A DNA stretch of 64,000 nt, taken from NCBI RefSeq assembly GCF_963678875.1, contig NZ_OY787456.1, positions 310,001 through 374,000 on the forward strand, read 5' to 3'. Position 1 is the first letter of the stretch. The number at the start of each line of letters is the position of its first letter. A program made the position numbers and the translations under genes. Below, one piece after another: positions 10,762-19,134 of this stretch. Under the pieces are notes generated by a model. That model was not told the origin of the DNA. It did not search any database and was given only the letters and a program-made list of their open reading frames with translations. This DNA is from an uncultured Hyphomonas sp. (GTDB lineage: Bacteria > Pseudomonadota > Alphaproteobacteria > Caulobacterales > Hyphomonadaceae).

Positions 10762-11157
10762 ATGAGCGAACTGGATCTGGATACTTTTAAACCGGAGTCG
10801 GCAAAGGAGCTGGCGGATGGCATCATTGTGCAACTGGCTTTCATCCTCGGGACCGAATGGAAAAAGTACAAAAAAGAGATCACACAGCACGTGAAGGTCG
10901 TAGCGCAGCGCGCGTTTGAAACTCGAACCTTGCTGGCGGCTGGTAAAATCACGCCCTCCCAGGCGGATTTCGAACTGCATGGCCAAGAGTACTATCTCAA
11001 CAATATAGTACTCTTTTCGTCCTTCATCCCTTATGTCATTGCCCAGAAAATGATGGATGCTGTTTTCAGTGTCATCAATGCGGCGATCGAGAACTGGACA
11101 GGCATCGATCTTCTTTACGGCTCAAGGTCGGCAAGCGTAGCCGCGCCCGCTCCTTGA
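10762..11157 (+). CDS. Hypothetical cytoplasmic protein paired with the putative lipoprotein
   Basis: A 131-residue helical protein without recognised domain, preceded by a strong ribosome site (AGGGGGGAAG) nine bases after the lipoprotein stop, so the two genes form an operon. It has charged helices (TEWKKYKKEITQHVKVVAQR) and a hydrophobic stretch (NIVLFSSFIPYVIAQKMM). Base composition is AT-richer than the core genes. A nine-base perfect inverted repeat (11119-11127 with 11152-11160) spans the stop codon but lacks a T tract. Gain by transfer is an inference. Confidence 0.7.
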   Translation: MSELDLDTFKPESAKELADGIIVQLAFILGTEWKKYKKEITQHVKVVAQRAFETRTLLAAGKITPSQADFELHGQEYYLNNIVLFSSFIPYVIAQKMMDAVFSVINAAIENWTGIDLLYGSRSASVAAPAP

Positions 11158-11190
11158 GCCCGTAACGCGTGGAGCGCATCTGGGTGCTTG

Positions 11191-11280
11191 ATCCGGCCCG
11201 ATCCGGTATGATCCGTTATAGTCCGGTATGGTCATGGCAAGTCATGCATGGTCATGGCGTGGTTGCATGAAGTCATGCGG
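11191..11280. repeat. Degenerate 10-bp tandem array
   Basis: Nine consecutive 10-base units in strict register. The first four resemble ATCCGGTATG (11191, 11201, 11211, 11221) and the next three resemble GTCATGGCAT (11231, 11241, 11251); the last two (11261, 11271) are decayed. The period is close to one helical turn. Confidence 0.75.
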
Positions 11281-11306
11281 TGATCGGGCTCCAGCCCTCG
11301 CTCGTG

Positions 11307-11365
11307 CTTCGACTTCGCTCAGCATGAGCGCTCACAAAGAACGGACTCATCCTGAGCGCTTCGAG
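11307..11365. repeat. REP-like imperfect inverted repeat
   Basis: The left arm 11307-11328 (CTTCGACTTCGCTCAGCATG...) pairs imperfectly with 11346-11365 (CTCATCCTGAGCGCTTCGAG), separated by about 17 bases. I recall intergenic elements with these words (CTTCGACTTCGCTCAG, TCATCCTGAGCG) being scattered through alphaproteobacterial genomes; copy number here cannot be checked in the window. Confidence 0.6.
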
Positions 11366-11449
11366 GGATCAGAAATCGCACGGCGATTTCCCCGAGAAGG
11401 CCCAAGCGCAAGCGCAGGGCATCGAAGGATGAACAGCAAAGGAACTGGG

Positions 11450-11479
11450 TCCCGGACAAGCGCTGCGCGCTTTCCGGGA
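11450..11479. repeat. Extragenic palindrome, long hairpin
   Basis: TCCCGGACAAGCGC pairs with GCGCTTTCCGGGA around a TGC loop, with one bulged base. There is no T tract on either side. It probably belongs to the same dispersed intergenic element as the repeat at 11307. Confidence 0.65.
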
Positions 11480-11590
11480 TGACACGTGGAGGGGGCTTAT
11501 CCACCACCTCGCACCGCCAAACCTGCCGCCATCATTGCTGCGAATAAAAATCCATCCGACACCTCCGTAGCCTGACGTATGGTCCGGCAC

Positions 11591-11995
11591 ATGTCGCTGT
11601 TTCATCCGCCTTCCTGGTTCCCGCCGCAGCTTGCCTTTCTCTGGCCCCTGGTCTGGGTCCAGGTGCTGATGCTGCGCGCTGAGATCCGGGCCGCCTATGG
11701 GCGGGGCGTGAAGTATCATTGGAGCCTGACGCCCAATCTCCGCGTCTATCTCTATTCGATTGACTGGATTCCGGGGCAGGGGGCCGGGCGCGAGGGGCTG
11801 ATGCCTCGCGCGCATCCGAGTGACCGCCTCGCCGCCGCGTGCGACGGGCGGGCGGCTGTGCCAGCTTACCTCAGCAATCCCGCCAACTCCGCCCACACCG
11901 GCGCGCCTGCGCCCCTGCAGGCCGTGATGGCCGTGCTGGATGCCGTCTGCCGCGATGGGGTGGCCCGGATGAGCCTGCCGCTGCCGGACACCTGA
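11591..11995 (+). CDS. Small hypothetical protein with N-terminal membrane segment
   Basis: A 134-residue protein (138 if the ATG at 11579 is used; neither has a good ribosome site). The N-terminus MSLFHPPSWFPPQLAFLWPLVWVQVLML is hydrophobic and may insert in the membrane. The rest has no motif I know; a Trp/Tyr-rich part (YHWSLTPNLRVYLYSIDW) follows. It is GC-rich like the core genome and lies between the repeat interval and the TetR operator. Function unknown. Confidence 0.6.
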   Translation: MSLFHPPSWFPPQLAFLWPLVWVQVLMLRAEIRAAYGRGVKYHWSLTPNLRVYLYSIDWIPGQGAGREGLMPRAHPSDRLAAACDGRAAVPAYLSNPANSAHTGAPAPLQAVMAVLDAVCRDGVARMSLPLPDT

Positions 11996-12090
11996 GCGCG
12001 CCTCTGACCCCCGAAAACCAGCCCTCATCCCAAGCGCCTTTACGGGCGCCGCATGTGCTGGCGATCACGCTTTTGCGAGCGCCCTTGTTT

Positions 12091-12110
12091 TGAACCGAAC
12101 GATCGGTACA
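12091..12110. promoter_or_regulatory. Probable TetR-family operator
   Basis: TGAACCGAACGATCGGTACA contains ACCGAACGATCGGT, which matches its own reverse complement at 12 of 14 positions and resembles the ACCGNNCGNTCGGT type of TetR operators. It lies 72 bases ahead of the AhpD-like gene at 12183, and a TetR-family gene follows that gene at 12881, the likely source of the repressor. Confidence 0.65.
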
Positions 12111-12182
12111 TGAGTGGGGTCGAAAGACAGAAACCCTTCAAACGACCCCTGAAGACACTCAGACCAGACAAGGAAATACAAC

Positions 12183-12743
12183 ATGTCCCGTATCCCGACC
12201 CCCGCCACGATTGAAGATACCCCGGCTGCTGCACACGCTTCGCTGAACGGCGTGAAAGCCGCGCTCGGCATCGTGCCGAACCTCTACCGCCTCACCGCCA
12301 CCAGCCCGGCGGCCCTGGAAGGCCTGCTGTCGTTCAATGGCGCCCTCGGCAAGGGCAAGCTGCCGGCTGCCACGCGGGAGCGTATCGCCCTCGCCATCGC
12401 CAATGTGAACGGCTGCACCTATTGTAACTCGGCCCACTCCTACATCGCAGCCAACATGCTGAAACTGCCGGAAGACGAGATCATCCGCGCCCGCGGTGGC
12501 CGCGCCTCCGATGCGAAAGCCGATGCCGCTGTCGTGCTGGCCCGCAAGGTCGCCATTGCCCGGGGCGCCGTGAAAGACACCGACCTCGCCGAAGCCCGCG
12601 CAGCTGGCCTGTCGGATGCTGAACTGGTGGAAGTCGTCGGCCACGTCGCGCTCAACGTCTACACCAACTACCTGAACGAGGTGTTCGGCACCGAGATCGA
12701 CTTCCCGGTCGTCACCGCCGAGCGCGTGGCCGAACCGGCCTGA
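12183..12743 (+). CDS. Carboxymuconolactone decarboxylase/AhpD-family peroxidase-related protein
   Basis: A 186-residue protein of the CMD/AhpD family, small alpha-helical enzymes that act on hydroperoxides or lactones. The redox pair CTYC with a following His (NGCTYCNSAH) near residue 80 is the AhpD-type active site, so a thiol-disulphide peroxidase role is favoured over lactone decarboxylation. It is preceded by a TetR-type operator and followed by a TetR regulator, suggesting a substrate-induced detoxification unit. The natural substrate is unknown. Confidence 0.88.
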   Translation: MSRIPTPATIEDTPAAAHASLNGVKAALGIVPNLYRLTATSPAALEGLLSFNGALGKGKLPAATRERIALAIANVNGCTYCNSAHSYIAANMLKLPEDEIIRARGGRASDAKADAAVVLARKVAIARGAVKDTDLAEARAAGLSDAELVEVVGHVALNVYTNYLNEVFGTEIDFPVVTAERVAEPA

Positions 12744-12880
12744 AGCCAACGCTGAGGAAGCGCCAGACGGGCCCTGTGGGCCCGGAAGGGGAAGGACGGG
12801 GACTCTCCCACGCGTCCTTCCCCGCACGCGCTTCTGAAATCCGCTTTGATTTTCCCGGTCAGTTGCGGAAGGGTACACCC

Positions 12881-13456
12881 ATGACCGCTGCTGCCAGAAC
12901 TTCCCAGTCCCGCGACGAAATTGTCCGCAAGCTGTTCGACCTGTTCCGCCATCGCGGGTTCGAGGGCGCGGCCCTGTCGGACATTTCGGAGGCGACCGGC
13001 CTTGGCCGTTCCAGCCTCTATCACCACTTCCCGGGCGGGAAGGATGAAATGGTCGCCGCCGTGGCAGATTTCGCCCATGGCCAGATCGAGGCGAACATCC
13101 TCGCCCCGCTGGCCGGGGACGGGCCGCTGGCCAGCCGCGTCGACGCCATGCTGCAAACCACCAGCGCGATGTATGATTGCGGGCGCGAGCCTTGCCTCGT
13201 CGCCAGCCTCATGGTCTCGCCCGGCCTTGCGCCGGACTCCGCCGGAAAGGTGCAGGCCATCCTGAACGACTGGATCGCCGCGCTGGCCGCTGCGCTGGAA
13301 GGGACGGGCATTCCTGGGGAAGAAGCGAAGCGCCGGGCCACCGCCGCCATCATCGACATCCAGGGCGCCCTGCTCGTCGCCCGGGCCAGCGGCGATACCG
13401 GCGTTTTCACCGATGCGATGGAAACCGCCCGCCGGGACCTGCTGGCGCCAGCCTGA
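12881..13456 (+). CDS. TetR/AcrR-family transcriptional regulator
   Basis: A 191-residue regulator. The start at 12881 has GGAAGGG seven bases upstream; the frame stays open further back but without family sequence. The N-terminal helix-turn-helix reads FRHRGFEGAALSDISEATGLGRSSLYHHF (split here: HRGFEGAALSDISEATG then LGRSSLYHHF), classical for TetR. The C-terminal ligand domain carries two Cys residues (YDCGREPCLVA). It lies 137 bases after the AhpD-like gene and probably represses it through the site at 12091. The C-terminal region resembles the TetR_C_33-type of LmrA/YxaF-like regulators, which I infer only loosely. Confidence 0.9.
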   Translation: MTAAARTSQSRDEIVRKLFDLFRHRGFEGAALSDISEATGLGRSSLYHHFPGGKDEMVAAVADFAHGQIEANILAPLAGDGPLASRVDAMLQTTSAMYDCGREPCLVASLMVSPGLAPDSAGKVQAILNDWIAALAAALEGTGIPGEEAKRRATAAIIDIQGALLVARASGDTGVFTDAMETARRDLLAPA

Positions 13457-13561
13457 TCCTTAAGCCTGACTTTCACGCCTGAACCGTCCGGCTTGGCCTG
13501 CGGCGCCCCATGCGCTAAAGGCCTGCCTTTCCAGTTTCGAACCGCTGCCGAGAGGGTTTTC

Positions 13562-14320
13562 ATGGCCGGCCACAGTAAATGGGCAAACATCCAGCACCGC
13601 AAAGGCGCTCAGGACAAGAAGCGCGCCGCGCTGTTCTCGCGCCTGTCCAAGGAATTGACCATCGCGTCGAAAATGGGCGGGCCCGATCCTGACGGCAATC
13701 CGCGCCTGCGTCTGGCAATCCAGAACGCGCGCGGCCAGTCGATGCCGAAGGACAACATCCAGCGCGCCATCGACAAGGGCCAGGGCGGCGGCGGCGATGA
13801 CTATGTCGATATCCGTTATGAAGGCTTCGGCCCCGGCGGCGTCGGCGTCATCGTGGAAGCCTCGACCGACAACAAGAACCGCGCCGCGACCGACATCCGC
13901 ACGGCCTTCTCGAAGAATGGCGGAAACCTCGGCGAGACGGGCTCTGTCTCCTTCGGCTTCGACCAGGTCGGCGAGATCGAATACCCGCCGGAAGCCGGCA
14001 GCGAAGACGAGATCATGGAAGCCGCCATCATGGCCGGCGCCCAGGATGTCGAGTCCGACGAGAGCGGCCACTTCATCTACACCGCCCGCGAAGACCTGCA
14101 AACGGTCGCCGACGCGCTGACTGAGCATTTCGGGGACGCTGTCGAGGCGAAGTCCACCAAGCTGATCTGGAAACCGCAGAACACGGTGCCGGTCGAAGGC
14201 GACGCCGCTGATACGCTGATGAAGCTGCTCGACGTGCTGGATGACCTCGACGACGTGTCGAACGTCTATGACAATTCCGAACTGTCGGATGAGGAAGCCG
14301 CCCGCCTCGCTGGCGAGTGA
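13562..14320 (+). CDS. yebC: YebC/PmpR-family DNA-binding / translation-associated protein
   Basis: The 252-residue protein begins MAGHSKWANIQHRKGAQD, the hallmark of the YebC family, and keeps the family's features along its length (RLRLAIQNARGQSMPKDNI, YEGFGPGGVGVIVE). Family members act as transcription regulators (PmpR) and more recently were linked to resolving ribosome stalling at proline stretches, as with mitochondrial TACO1. The start at 13562 is fixed by this conserved N-terminus. It is usually near ruvC-ruvA-ruvB; those genes are not in the window. Confidence 0.96.
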   Translation: MAGHSKWANIQHRKGAQDKKRAALFSRLSKELTIASKMGGPDPDGNPRLRLAIQNARGQSMPKDNIQRAIDKGQGGGGDDYVDIRYEGFGPGGVGVIVEASTDNKNRAATDIRTAFSKNGGNLGETGSVSFGFDQVGEIEYPPEAGSEDEIMEAAIMAGAQDVESDESGHFIYTAREDLQTVADALTEHFGDAVEAKSTKLIWKPQNTVPVEGDAADTLMKLLDVLDDLDDVSNVYDNSELSDEEAARLAGE

Positions 14321-14338
14321 TCTGGCTCGTTACCGGGC

Positions 14339-14785
14339 TTAAGGGCTGACGAGACGAATCTGGCTGCGGCCGCTGTCTTCACCGGCAGAGGCCGCAACAT
14401 GCCAGCCGAGTGCCTCATAGGCCTTTCGGGCGCCGAAATTCTGCGTGTCCACATCCAGCGTCAGCGGCTGGCCAGCCTCTTCGCGCGCCACTTCCAGCAG
14501 GCCGCGGCCGACGCCGCAGAAGCGCCAGTCCTCGTGCACGAAGATGTGGTCGATATAGGAATCGTGCGGCTGCAGCGTCAGGAAGCCGATGATGCCGGCA
14601 TGCGGTTCTTCCGCAACCCAGATCTTCGCGCCGGGCAGGGAACGGATCAGCCGCGCCACATAAGGCCGGGGGGCGCCGCGCCATGGGAATTTCCGCAGGC
14701 ACGACATGAAGATCGACATGCAGGCCTGCCCGTCGCTCGTTTCATAGTCCCGTATGTGCCAGCCGGCTCCAGCATGAATATACAT
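14339..14785 (-). CDS. GNAT-family N-acetyltransferase
   Basis: A 148-residue acetyltransferase. The acetyl-CoA binding motif appears as DWRFCGVGRGLLEVAREEA (R-x-x-G-x-G-x-G/A type) near residues 86-104, preceded by strand sequence HIFVHE, and the C-terminal half has NFGARKAYEALGW, typical for GNAT. It lies 62 bases downstream of lpdA on the same strand and may share its transcript. The acceptor substrate is unknown. Confidence 0.88.
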   Translation of the reverse strand: MYIHAGAGWHIRDYETSDGQACMSIFMSCLRKFPWRGAPRPYVARLIRSLPGAKIWVAEEPHAGIIGFLTLQPHDSYIDHIFVHEDWRFCGVGRGLLEVAREEAGQPLTLDVDTQNFGARKAYEALGWHVAASAGEDSGRSQIRLVSP

Positions 14786-14847
14786 GCCCTAAACCTAGCA
14801 ACGGAATTGCCCGCGTCCACTGTTTCTCGGCTGTGGACGCTGCAAAA

Positions 14848-16254
14848 CTACATCTGCATCGTCCAGCCTTCGACGCCCATCGCGGCCTGACGGATGGCTT
14901 CCGACAGAGTCGGGTGAGCATGGCAGGTGCGCGCGATGTCTTCCGACGCCGCGCCGAATTCCATGGCCACACAGATCTCGGCAATCATCTCGCCAACGCA
15001 CGGCCCCATCAGGTGGGCACCCAGGATGCGGTCGGTGTTCTTGTCGGCGAGGATCTTCACGAAGCCCGTGGTCTCGTGGTTCGTGCGGGCGCGGGAGTTG
15101 GCCATGAAGGGGAATTTGCCCTTCTTGTACTCGATGCCCGCTTCTTTCAGCTGGTCTTCCGTCTTGCCGACCCAGGCGATTTCCGGGTTCGTGTAGACGA
15201 CGCTCGGCACGAGGTCATAGTCGACATGGCCTGCCTTGCCCGCGATCAGTTCGGCGACGGCCGTACCATCGTCTTCGGCCTTATGGGCCAGCATCGGGCC
15301 GTGGATACAGTCGCCGACTGCCCAGACGCCGTCAGCCGCCTTGAAGTGGCCATCGGTCACCTGAACCACGCCGCGCTTGTCGGTGGTAACGCCGACATTT
15401 TCGAGGCCGAGGCCATCCGTATACGCACGGCGGCCGACGGCAACGATGACCACGTCTGCGTCCAGCGTCTCCGTGTCGCCGCCCTTGGCCGGCTCCATGG
15501 AAAGTTTCAGTTTCGACTTCATCTTCTCGACGCCGGTCACTTTCTGGCCGAGGCGGAAGGTGAGGCCCTGCTTCTTGAAGACGCGCTGGGCTTCCTTGGC
15601 GATTTCGCTGTCGGCGCCCGGCATGATGCGGTCGAGATATTCGACCACGGTCACTTCGGCGCCGAGGCGCGCCCAGACCGAGCCCATTTCAAGGCCGATG
15701 ACGCCGGCGCCGATCAGGATCAGGCGCTTCGGCACGGAGGTCAGCGACAGCGCGCCGGTGTTTGTCACCACGCGCTCTTCGTCGATTTCGATGCCCGGCA
15801 GGCTGACCGGCTCGGAACCGGTGGCGATGACGATGTTCTTCGTTTCGAAGGTCTGGGTGCCACCATCGTTCAGGGTCGCTTCGACCTTGCCCGGCCCGAG
15901 GATCTTCCCGCGGCCCACGATATAGTCGACCTTGTTTTTCTTGAGGAGGAACTCGATGCCCTTGGTCAGGCCTTCGACGGCGTCGTCTTTCTGCGCCATC
16001 ATCTGGGTGACGTCGATTTCGAGCTTGCCGGTCTTGATACCCATGCCGGCGAAATCTTCCTGCGCCGCGCGATAGAAGTCTGAAGCGTGGAGGAGGGCCT
16101 TGGACGGGATGCAGCCGACATTCAGGCAGGTACCGCCCAGCTTTCCGCGGGATTCGATACAGGCAACCTTCAGCCCGAGTTGTCCTGCGCGGATCGCGCA
16201 ATTGTAGCCGCCGGGGCCGCCACCGATGATGACGACGTCATAGGTCTCTGCCAT
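14848..16254 (-). CDS. lpdA: Dihydrolipoyl dehydrogenase (E3)
   Basis: E3 reoxidises dihydrolipoamide in the pyruvate, 2-oxoglutarate and related dehydrogenase complexes using FAD and NAD+. The 468-residue protein begins MAETYDVVIIGGGPGGYNCA (FAD fold), has the redox-active disulphide motif GGTCLNVGCIPSKAL near residue 40, a second dinucleotide fold (LILIGAGVIGLEMGS) and the C-terminal catalytic His-Glu motif HAHPTLSEA. Start at 16254 is set by the family N-terminus; an upstream in-frame codon at 16326 adds unrelated sequence. No E1 or E2 gene lies nearby. Confidence 0.96.
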   Translation of the reverse strand: MAETYDVVIIGGGPGGYNCAIRAGQLGLKVACIESRGKLGGTCLNVGCIPSKALLHASDFYRAAQEDFAGMGIKTGKLEIDVTQMMAQKDDAVEGLTKGIEFLLKKNKVDYIVGRGKILGPGKVEATLNDGGTQTFETKNIVIATGSEPVSLPGIEIDEERVVTNTGALSLTSVPKRLILIGAGVIGLEMGSVWARLGAEVTVVEYLDRIMPGADSEIAKEAQRVFKKQGLTFRLGQKVTGVEKMKSKLKLSMEPAKGGDTETLDADVVIVAVGRRAYTDGLGLENVGVTTDKRGVVQVTDGHFKAADGVWAVGDCIHGPMLAHKAEDDGTAVAELIAGKAGHVDYDLVPSVVYTNPEIAWVGKTEDQLKEAGIEYKKGKFPFMANSRARTNHETTGFVKILADKNTDRILGAHLMGPCVGEMIAEICVAMEFGAASEDIARTCHAHPTLSEAIRQAAMGVEGWTMQM

Positions 16255-16351
16255 GGGAAATTCTGCCTTGCGAAAAGGGGCCTGAGGATTCGAGCGCCAA
16301 CCTAGGCATTTACGCCCTGAAATCAATGCGCCCTTGGTAGGGAGCGCAGCA

Positions 16352-16717
16352 TCAATTGCGCGGAAGGATGAATAGCAGGCCCGTCAGCACAACAAGGATG
16401 CCGGAAATCACCGCTTCATCCATCCAGAGCACCGAATTTGCGCCCGAAAGCGCCATCGCAGCCACGAGCAGCACGAAAACCGCAACGCCGAGCAGGCTGA
16501 GCAGGGCGCCGAACCGCTTTCCGAACCCGGCCAGCAGGCCGCCAAGGACGGCAATGGCCGTCCCGAGAATCCGCAGCAGGCTGGTCGGCGGGGAGAGGAG
16601 TGCATCGGACAGCGGGCTGCCGCGCGACACGATCAGGTTCACTGCATGGACGCCGCCCCAGAGCAGCCATGCCGCCAGCACAGCGAGCGCGAAACCCGCA
16701 AGATTGCGCATCGTCAT
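16352..16717 (-). CDS. Small four-helix membrane protein of unknown function
   Basis: A 121-residue integral membrane protein: four hydrophobic stretches at about 6-26, 44-63, 67-90 and 98-118 (for example LAGFALAVLAAWLLWGGV and ISGILVVLTGLLFILP). GGGAGG lies seven bases before the ATG. No motif identifies it. It is on the same strand as the 222-residue membrane protein upstream but separated by 91 bases. Confidence 0.72.
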   Translation of the reverse strand: MTMRNLAGFALAVLAAWLLWGGVHAVNLIVSRGSPLSDALLSPPTSLLRILGTAIAVLGGLLAGFGKRFGALLSLLGVAVFVLLVAAMALSGANSVLWMDEAVISGILVVLTGLLFILPRN

Positions 16718-16808
16718 GAAGAGCCTCCCGTCTCGTCACCGTCCGGCGACCATAAGCCATGTTATCGGAAAGCGAAATAAATTCGGGGCCTTGCCTCCAT
16801 TGTGCGGG

Positions 16809-17477
16809 TCAGGCGAGGCCGCGGGCTTCCAGCACTTTCTGCCTGCGGGCAGCGGCCTTGCGGCCATGATGGGCGAAACTTGCCCGCTGGCGCGCCACGG
16901 CGGCCGGGACGAAGCCGGGCCGGGTCTTGGGTTGGCCGAACCGGTGCTTGTGCACGACAATCGGTTCGTCGGAGTCGGCGCTTTGCTGGACGTAGATCGT
17001 CTGGACGACCGGCTGCTGCACCGCTTCAGGCTGGGCTTCGGCCTGTTCGGCCTGCCGGGCAGGGCGGTAGCGCAGCTCCCAGACAGCAATCAGCAGGAGG
17101 ACGCCGACGGCGCCAACACCGGCGACACCGCCCTCGGCGATGCTCGGGTCTTCCCACCAGCCGGGCTCGAAGGTGACGAGGTAGAAAACGGGAAAGCCTG
17201 CGCCCATGCCGCAAATATACCAGGCGACAGCGCCGCGGCGGCGGGCTGCCACCATGGCGGCGGCACAGTAGAAGCAGAGCGCGGCCAGAAGGTAGGGGCC
17301 GCCATTGTCGATGCCGAGCTGGCGCCAGTTCACGGTGGCGAGGCCATCGGCCAACTGGTCGTGTGCCAGCCAGCTGACGGCCATCATGATCGACGGCCAG
17401 CGCACGGCTGTCAGCGCGCCAAAAGCGAAGGCGATCGCAAAACAGGTGATGAGGATGGCGATAAGCTGGCGGAGCAT
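16809..17477 (-). CDS. Membrane protein with cytoplasmic basic tail, unknown function
   Basis: A 222-residue protein with about four membrane segments in the first 135 residues (LIAILITCFAIAFAFGAL, YLLAALCFYCAAAMVA, WYICGMGAGFPVFYLV, VAGVGAVGVLLLIAVW). The last 80 residues are soluble, Gln-rich (EAQPEAVQQPVVQTIYVQQS) and then very basic (ARQRASFAHHGRKAAARRQK). I do not recognise a family. No convincing ribosome site is visible. Confidence 0.65.
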   Translation of the reverse strand: MLRQLIAILITCFAIAFAFGALTAVRWPSIMMAVSWLAHDQLADGLATVNWRQLGIDNGGPYLLAALCFYCAAAMVAARRRGAVAWYICGMGAGFPVFYLVTFEPGWWEDPSIAEGGVAGVGAVGVLLLIAVWELRYRPARQAEQAEAQPEAVQQPVVQTIYVQQSADSDEPIVVHKHRFGQPKTRPGFVPAAVARQRASFAHHGRKAAARRQKVLEARGLA

Positions 17478-17558
17478 GCTTAACGCCGTACCACGCGCGT
17501 GGTGACGATCCGCTGAACAGGATCGATGAAATTTGTTCAGTTTCGCCTTTTCAGGCGA

Positions 17559-19064
17559 TTAGTTGCTGTCACCTTCCAGCGCATCGAACATCAGCGTCAC
17601 ACAGATTTCCGGCTCAATTTCGAAATCCGGCACATATGCTCCCGATGCGGGGTCGAGCGTGTAAGTGACCAGACGGTCTTCACCTTTGATATCGCTGGTG
17701 AACTTGTAGTCGACCTGGAAGGAGTTAGCGTTGGTACGCGAGGGTTTGATCTTTCCCTCAAGGACGCAGGGTTTCATTTCGTCATAGGCCGCGCCGGTCG
17801 TGTCTTCCAGCGTGGTGACGCTCGCCCGGAACGCAGGGCCATCCGGCGTGATCTCGATGATGTCTTCCTTGCCAACGGTGAAACCCTGGCCCGTCCAGCC
17901 GGCTTTCACCATCATTGTCGGGTAGTTCAGGAGTCCGGTGCGGAGCGAATAATCCGGCGGCATGCCGAACCCATTGCCAAAGGCAAGGTCCTGCCAGGTT
18001 CCGATCACCTCGCCGTCCTTGATATAGTGCGCGCTGATGCGGCCGGCGGCGACATGCGCATCTTCCTTGTTGGTCCCTTTGGAGACAAGGGCGACGTAAT
18101 CATCGAATTTGACGGCAAAGGCCGGCTCGAAGGTGAAAGTCTCCATATGGCCGCCGAAATCTTCCTCCGCCTTGATGTCCACGGTCGCTTTGCGGGTATC
18201 GCCATAGACGGCGAGGAAGGCCTGATCGAGCTCGGAGCCGGACATCTCGAGTTCAAAGGGTTCGGGTCGCTCGGTGACCGCCGGCTTTTCGCAGGCGGCA
18301 AAGCAGAACTCGTTGTACAGGAGGTTGTTGGTCCAGGGCAGCTGGCTGCGATTGGTGCGCCCGGCCACGCGGCGCTGCGCAGCGGCAAAGGCGTCTTCGG
18401 CTTTCTGGCCGGGACGTCGGATCTCTTCGGCCAGCACCGGCGCGTAGACGCCTTCCTTGGCCACATCGTCGAGGCCGGTGGCATAGGCGATCAGCATGTC
18501 CGGCCGGGCTTCGACGCGGGAGAGGCCTTTGACGCCCGCCTTGTAACCGGAAAATCCCGGCACATTCCGGCAGGCATCGAAGACCAAGAACACGGCCCGG
18601 GCGCCGGTGGCCGCAAAGCCGTCCCGCTGGGTCTGCATGTCGAGGCCGTAGAAAGCGAGGTCGGAGGCGGCCACCAGTTCCGCATCCACGCCCAGCAGGT
18701 AGGAATCCCCGCTTTCGGGATGCTGGGCGCCATGGCCGGTATAGTAGACGAAGGCGACGGCATCGGGCCCCGCCATGTCGACCTTGCGGCGGAAGGCGTT
18801 CAGCGTCGCGGCGAGGTCGCGCTTGTTGAGGTCATGTGCGCGGGTGACGTCAAACCCGGTCTCGATCAGGGCGCCGGCGATCGTGTCGGCTTCCTGGCTG
18901 GCGCTGGCAACGCGGGAAAGATCCCCCGCATAATCGGTCTGGGAAATGACGAGGCCGAGGCGGGTTTCGGCCAGAGACGTTGCGGGCAACAGAAGCAGAC
19001 ACGCGCAGGCGAGAGCCGCCCGGGCCAGAAAAGACCGCCAGAAATGCTTTATTCGGTTCGCCAC
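17559..19064 (-). CDS. Exported caspase-fold (peptidase C14, metacaspase-like) protein
   Basis: A 501-residue protein. The GTG start at 19064 is preceded by GGGAGGATC, and the N-terminus then forms a signal peptide (ARAALACACLLLLPATSLA). The caspase-like domain follows: RLGLVISQTDYAGDLSRV, catalytic His in YYTGHGAQ and catalytic Cys in FDACRNVPG, with the dyad intact. The C-terminal 230 residues are a beta-rich region unrelated to the peptidase. Exported caspase-like proteins are common in alphaproteobacteria, where they often carry extra binding domains; targets are unknown. An upstream in-frame start would lose the signal peptide. Confidence 0.85.
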   Translation of the reverse strand: MANRIKHFWRSFLARAALACACLLLLPATSLAETRLGLVISQTDYAGDLSRVASASQEADTIAGALIETGFDVTRAHDLNKRDLAATLNAFRRKVDMAGPDAVAFVYYTGHGAQHPESGDSYLLGVDAELVAASDLAFYGLDMQTQRDGFAATGARAVFLVFDACRNVPGFSGYKAGVKGLSRVEARPDMLIAYATGLDDVAKEGVYAPVLAEEIRRPGQKAEDAFAAAQRRVAGRTNRSQLPWTNNLLYNEFCFAACEKPAVTERPEPFELEMSGSELDQAFLAVYGDTRKATVDIKAEEDFGGHMETFTFEPAFAVKFDDYVALVSKGTNKEDAHVAAGRISAHYIKDGEVIGTWQDLAFGNGFGMPPDYSLRTGLLNYPTMMVKAGWTGQGFTVGKEDIIEITPDGPAFRASVTTLEDTTGAAYDEMKPCVLEGKIKPSRTNANSFQVDYKFTSDIKGEDRLVTYTLDPASGAYVPDFEIEPEICVTLMFDALEGDSN

Positions 19065-19134
19065 GTCAGATCCTCCCACTCGGGAAAACCTAGCTTCATG
19101 GTTAAACCGCGTCGAGAGGGAACGGCGGCGGCGT

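Larger units (their letters stand above)
11158..11578. other. Gene-free repeat-rich interval
   Basis: A 421-base stretch where I find no credible gene. It holds a decamer tandem array (11191-11280), an imperfect inverted repeat (11307-11365) and a long hairpin (11450-11479), each listed separately. The short open frames across it lack ribosome sites and follow the repeats. Confidence 0.75.

Noticed and set aside
14833..16083. 416-codon plus-strand frame
   Set aside because: Antisense to lpdA, which has full catalytic motifs.
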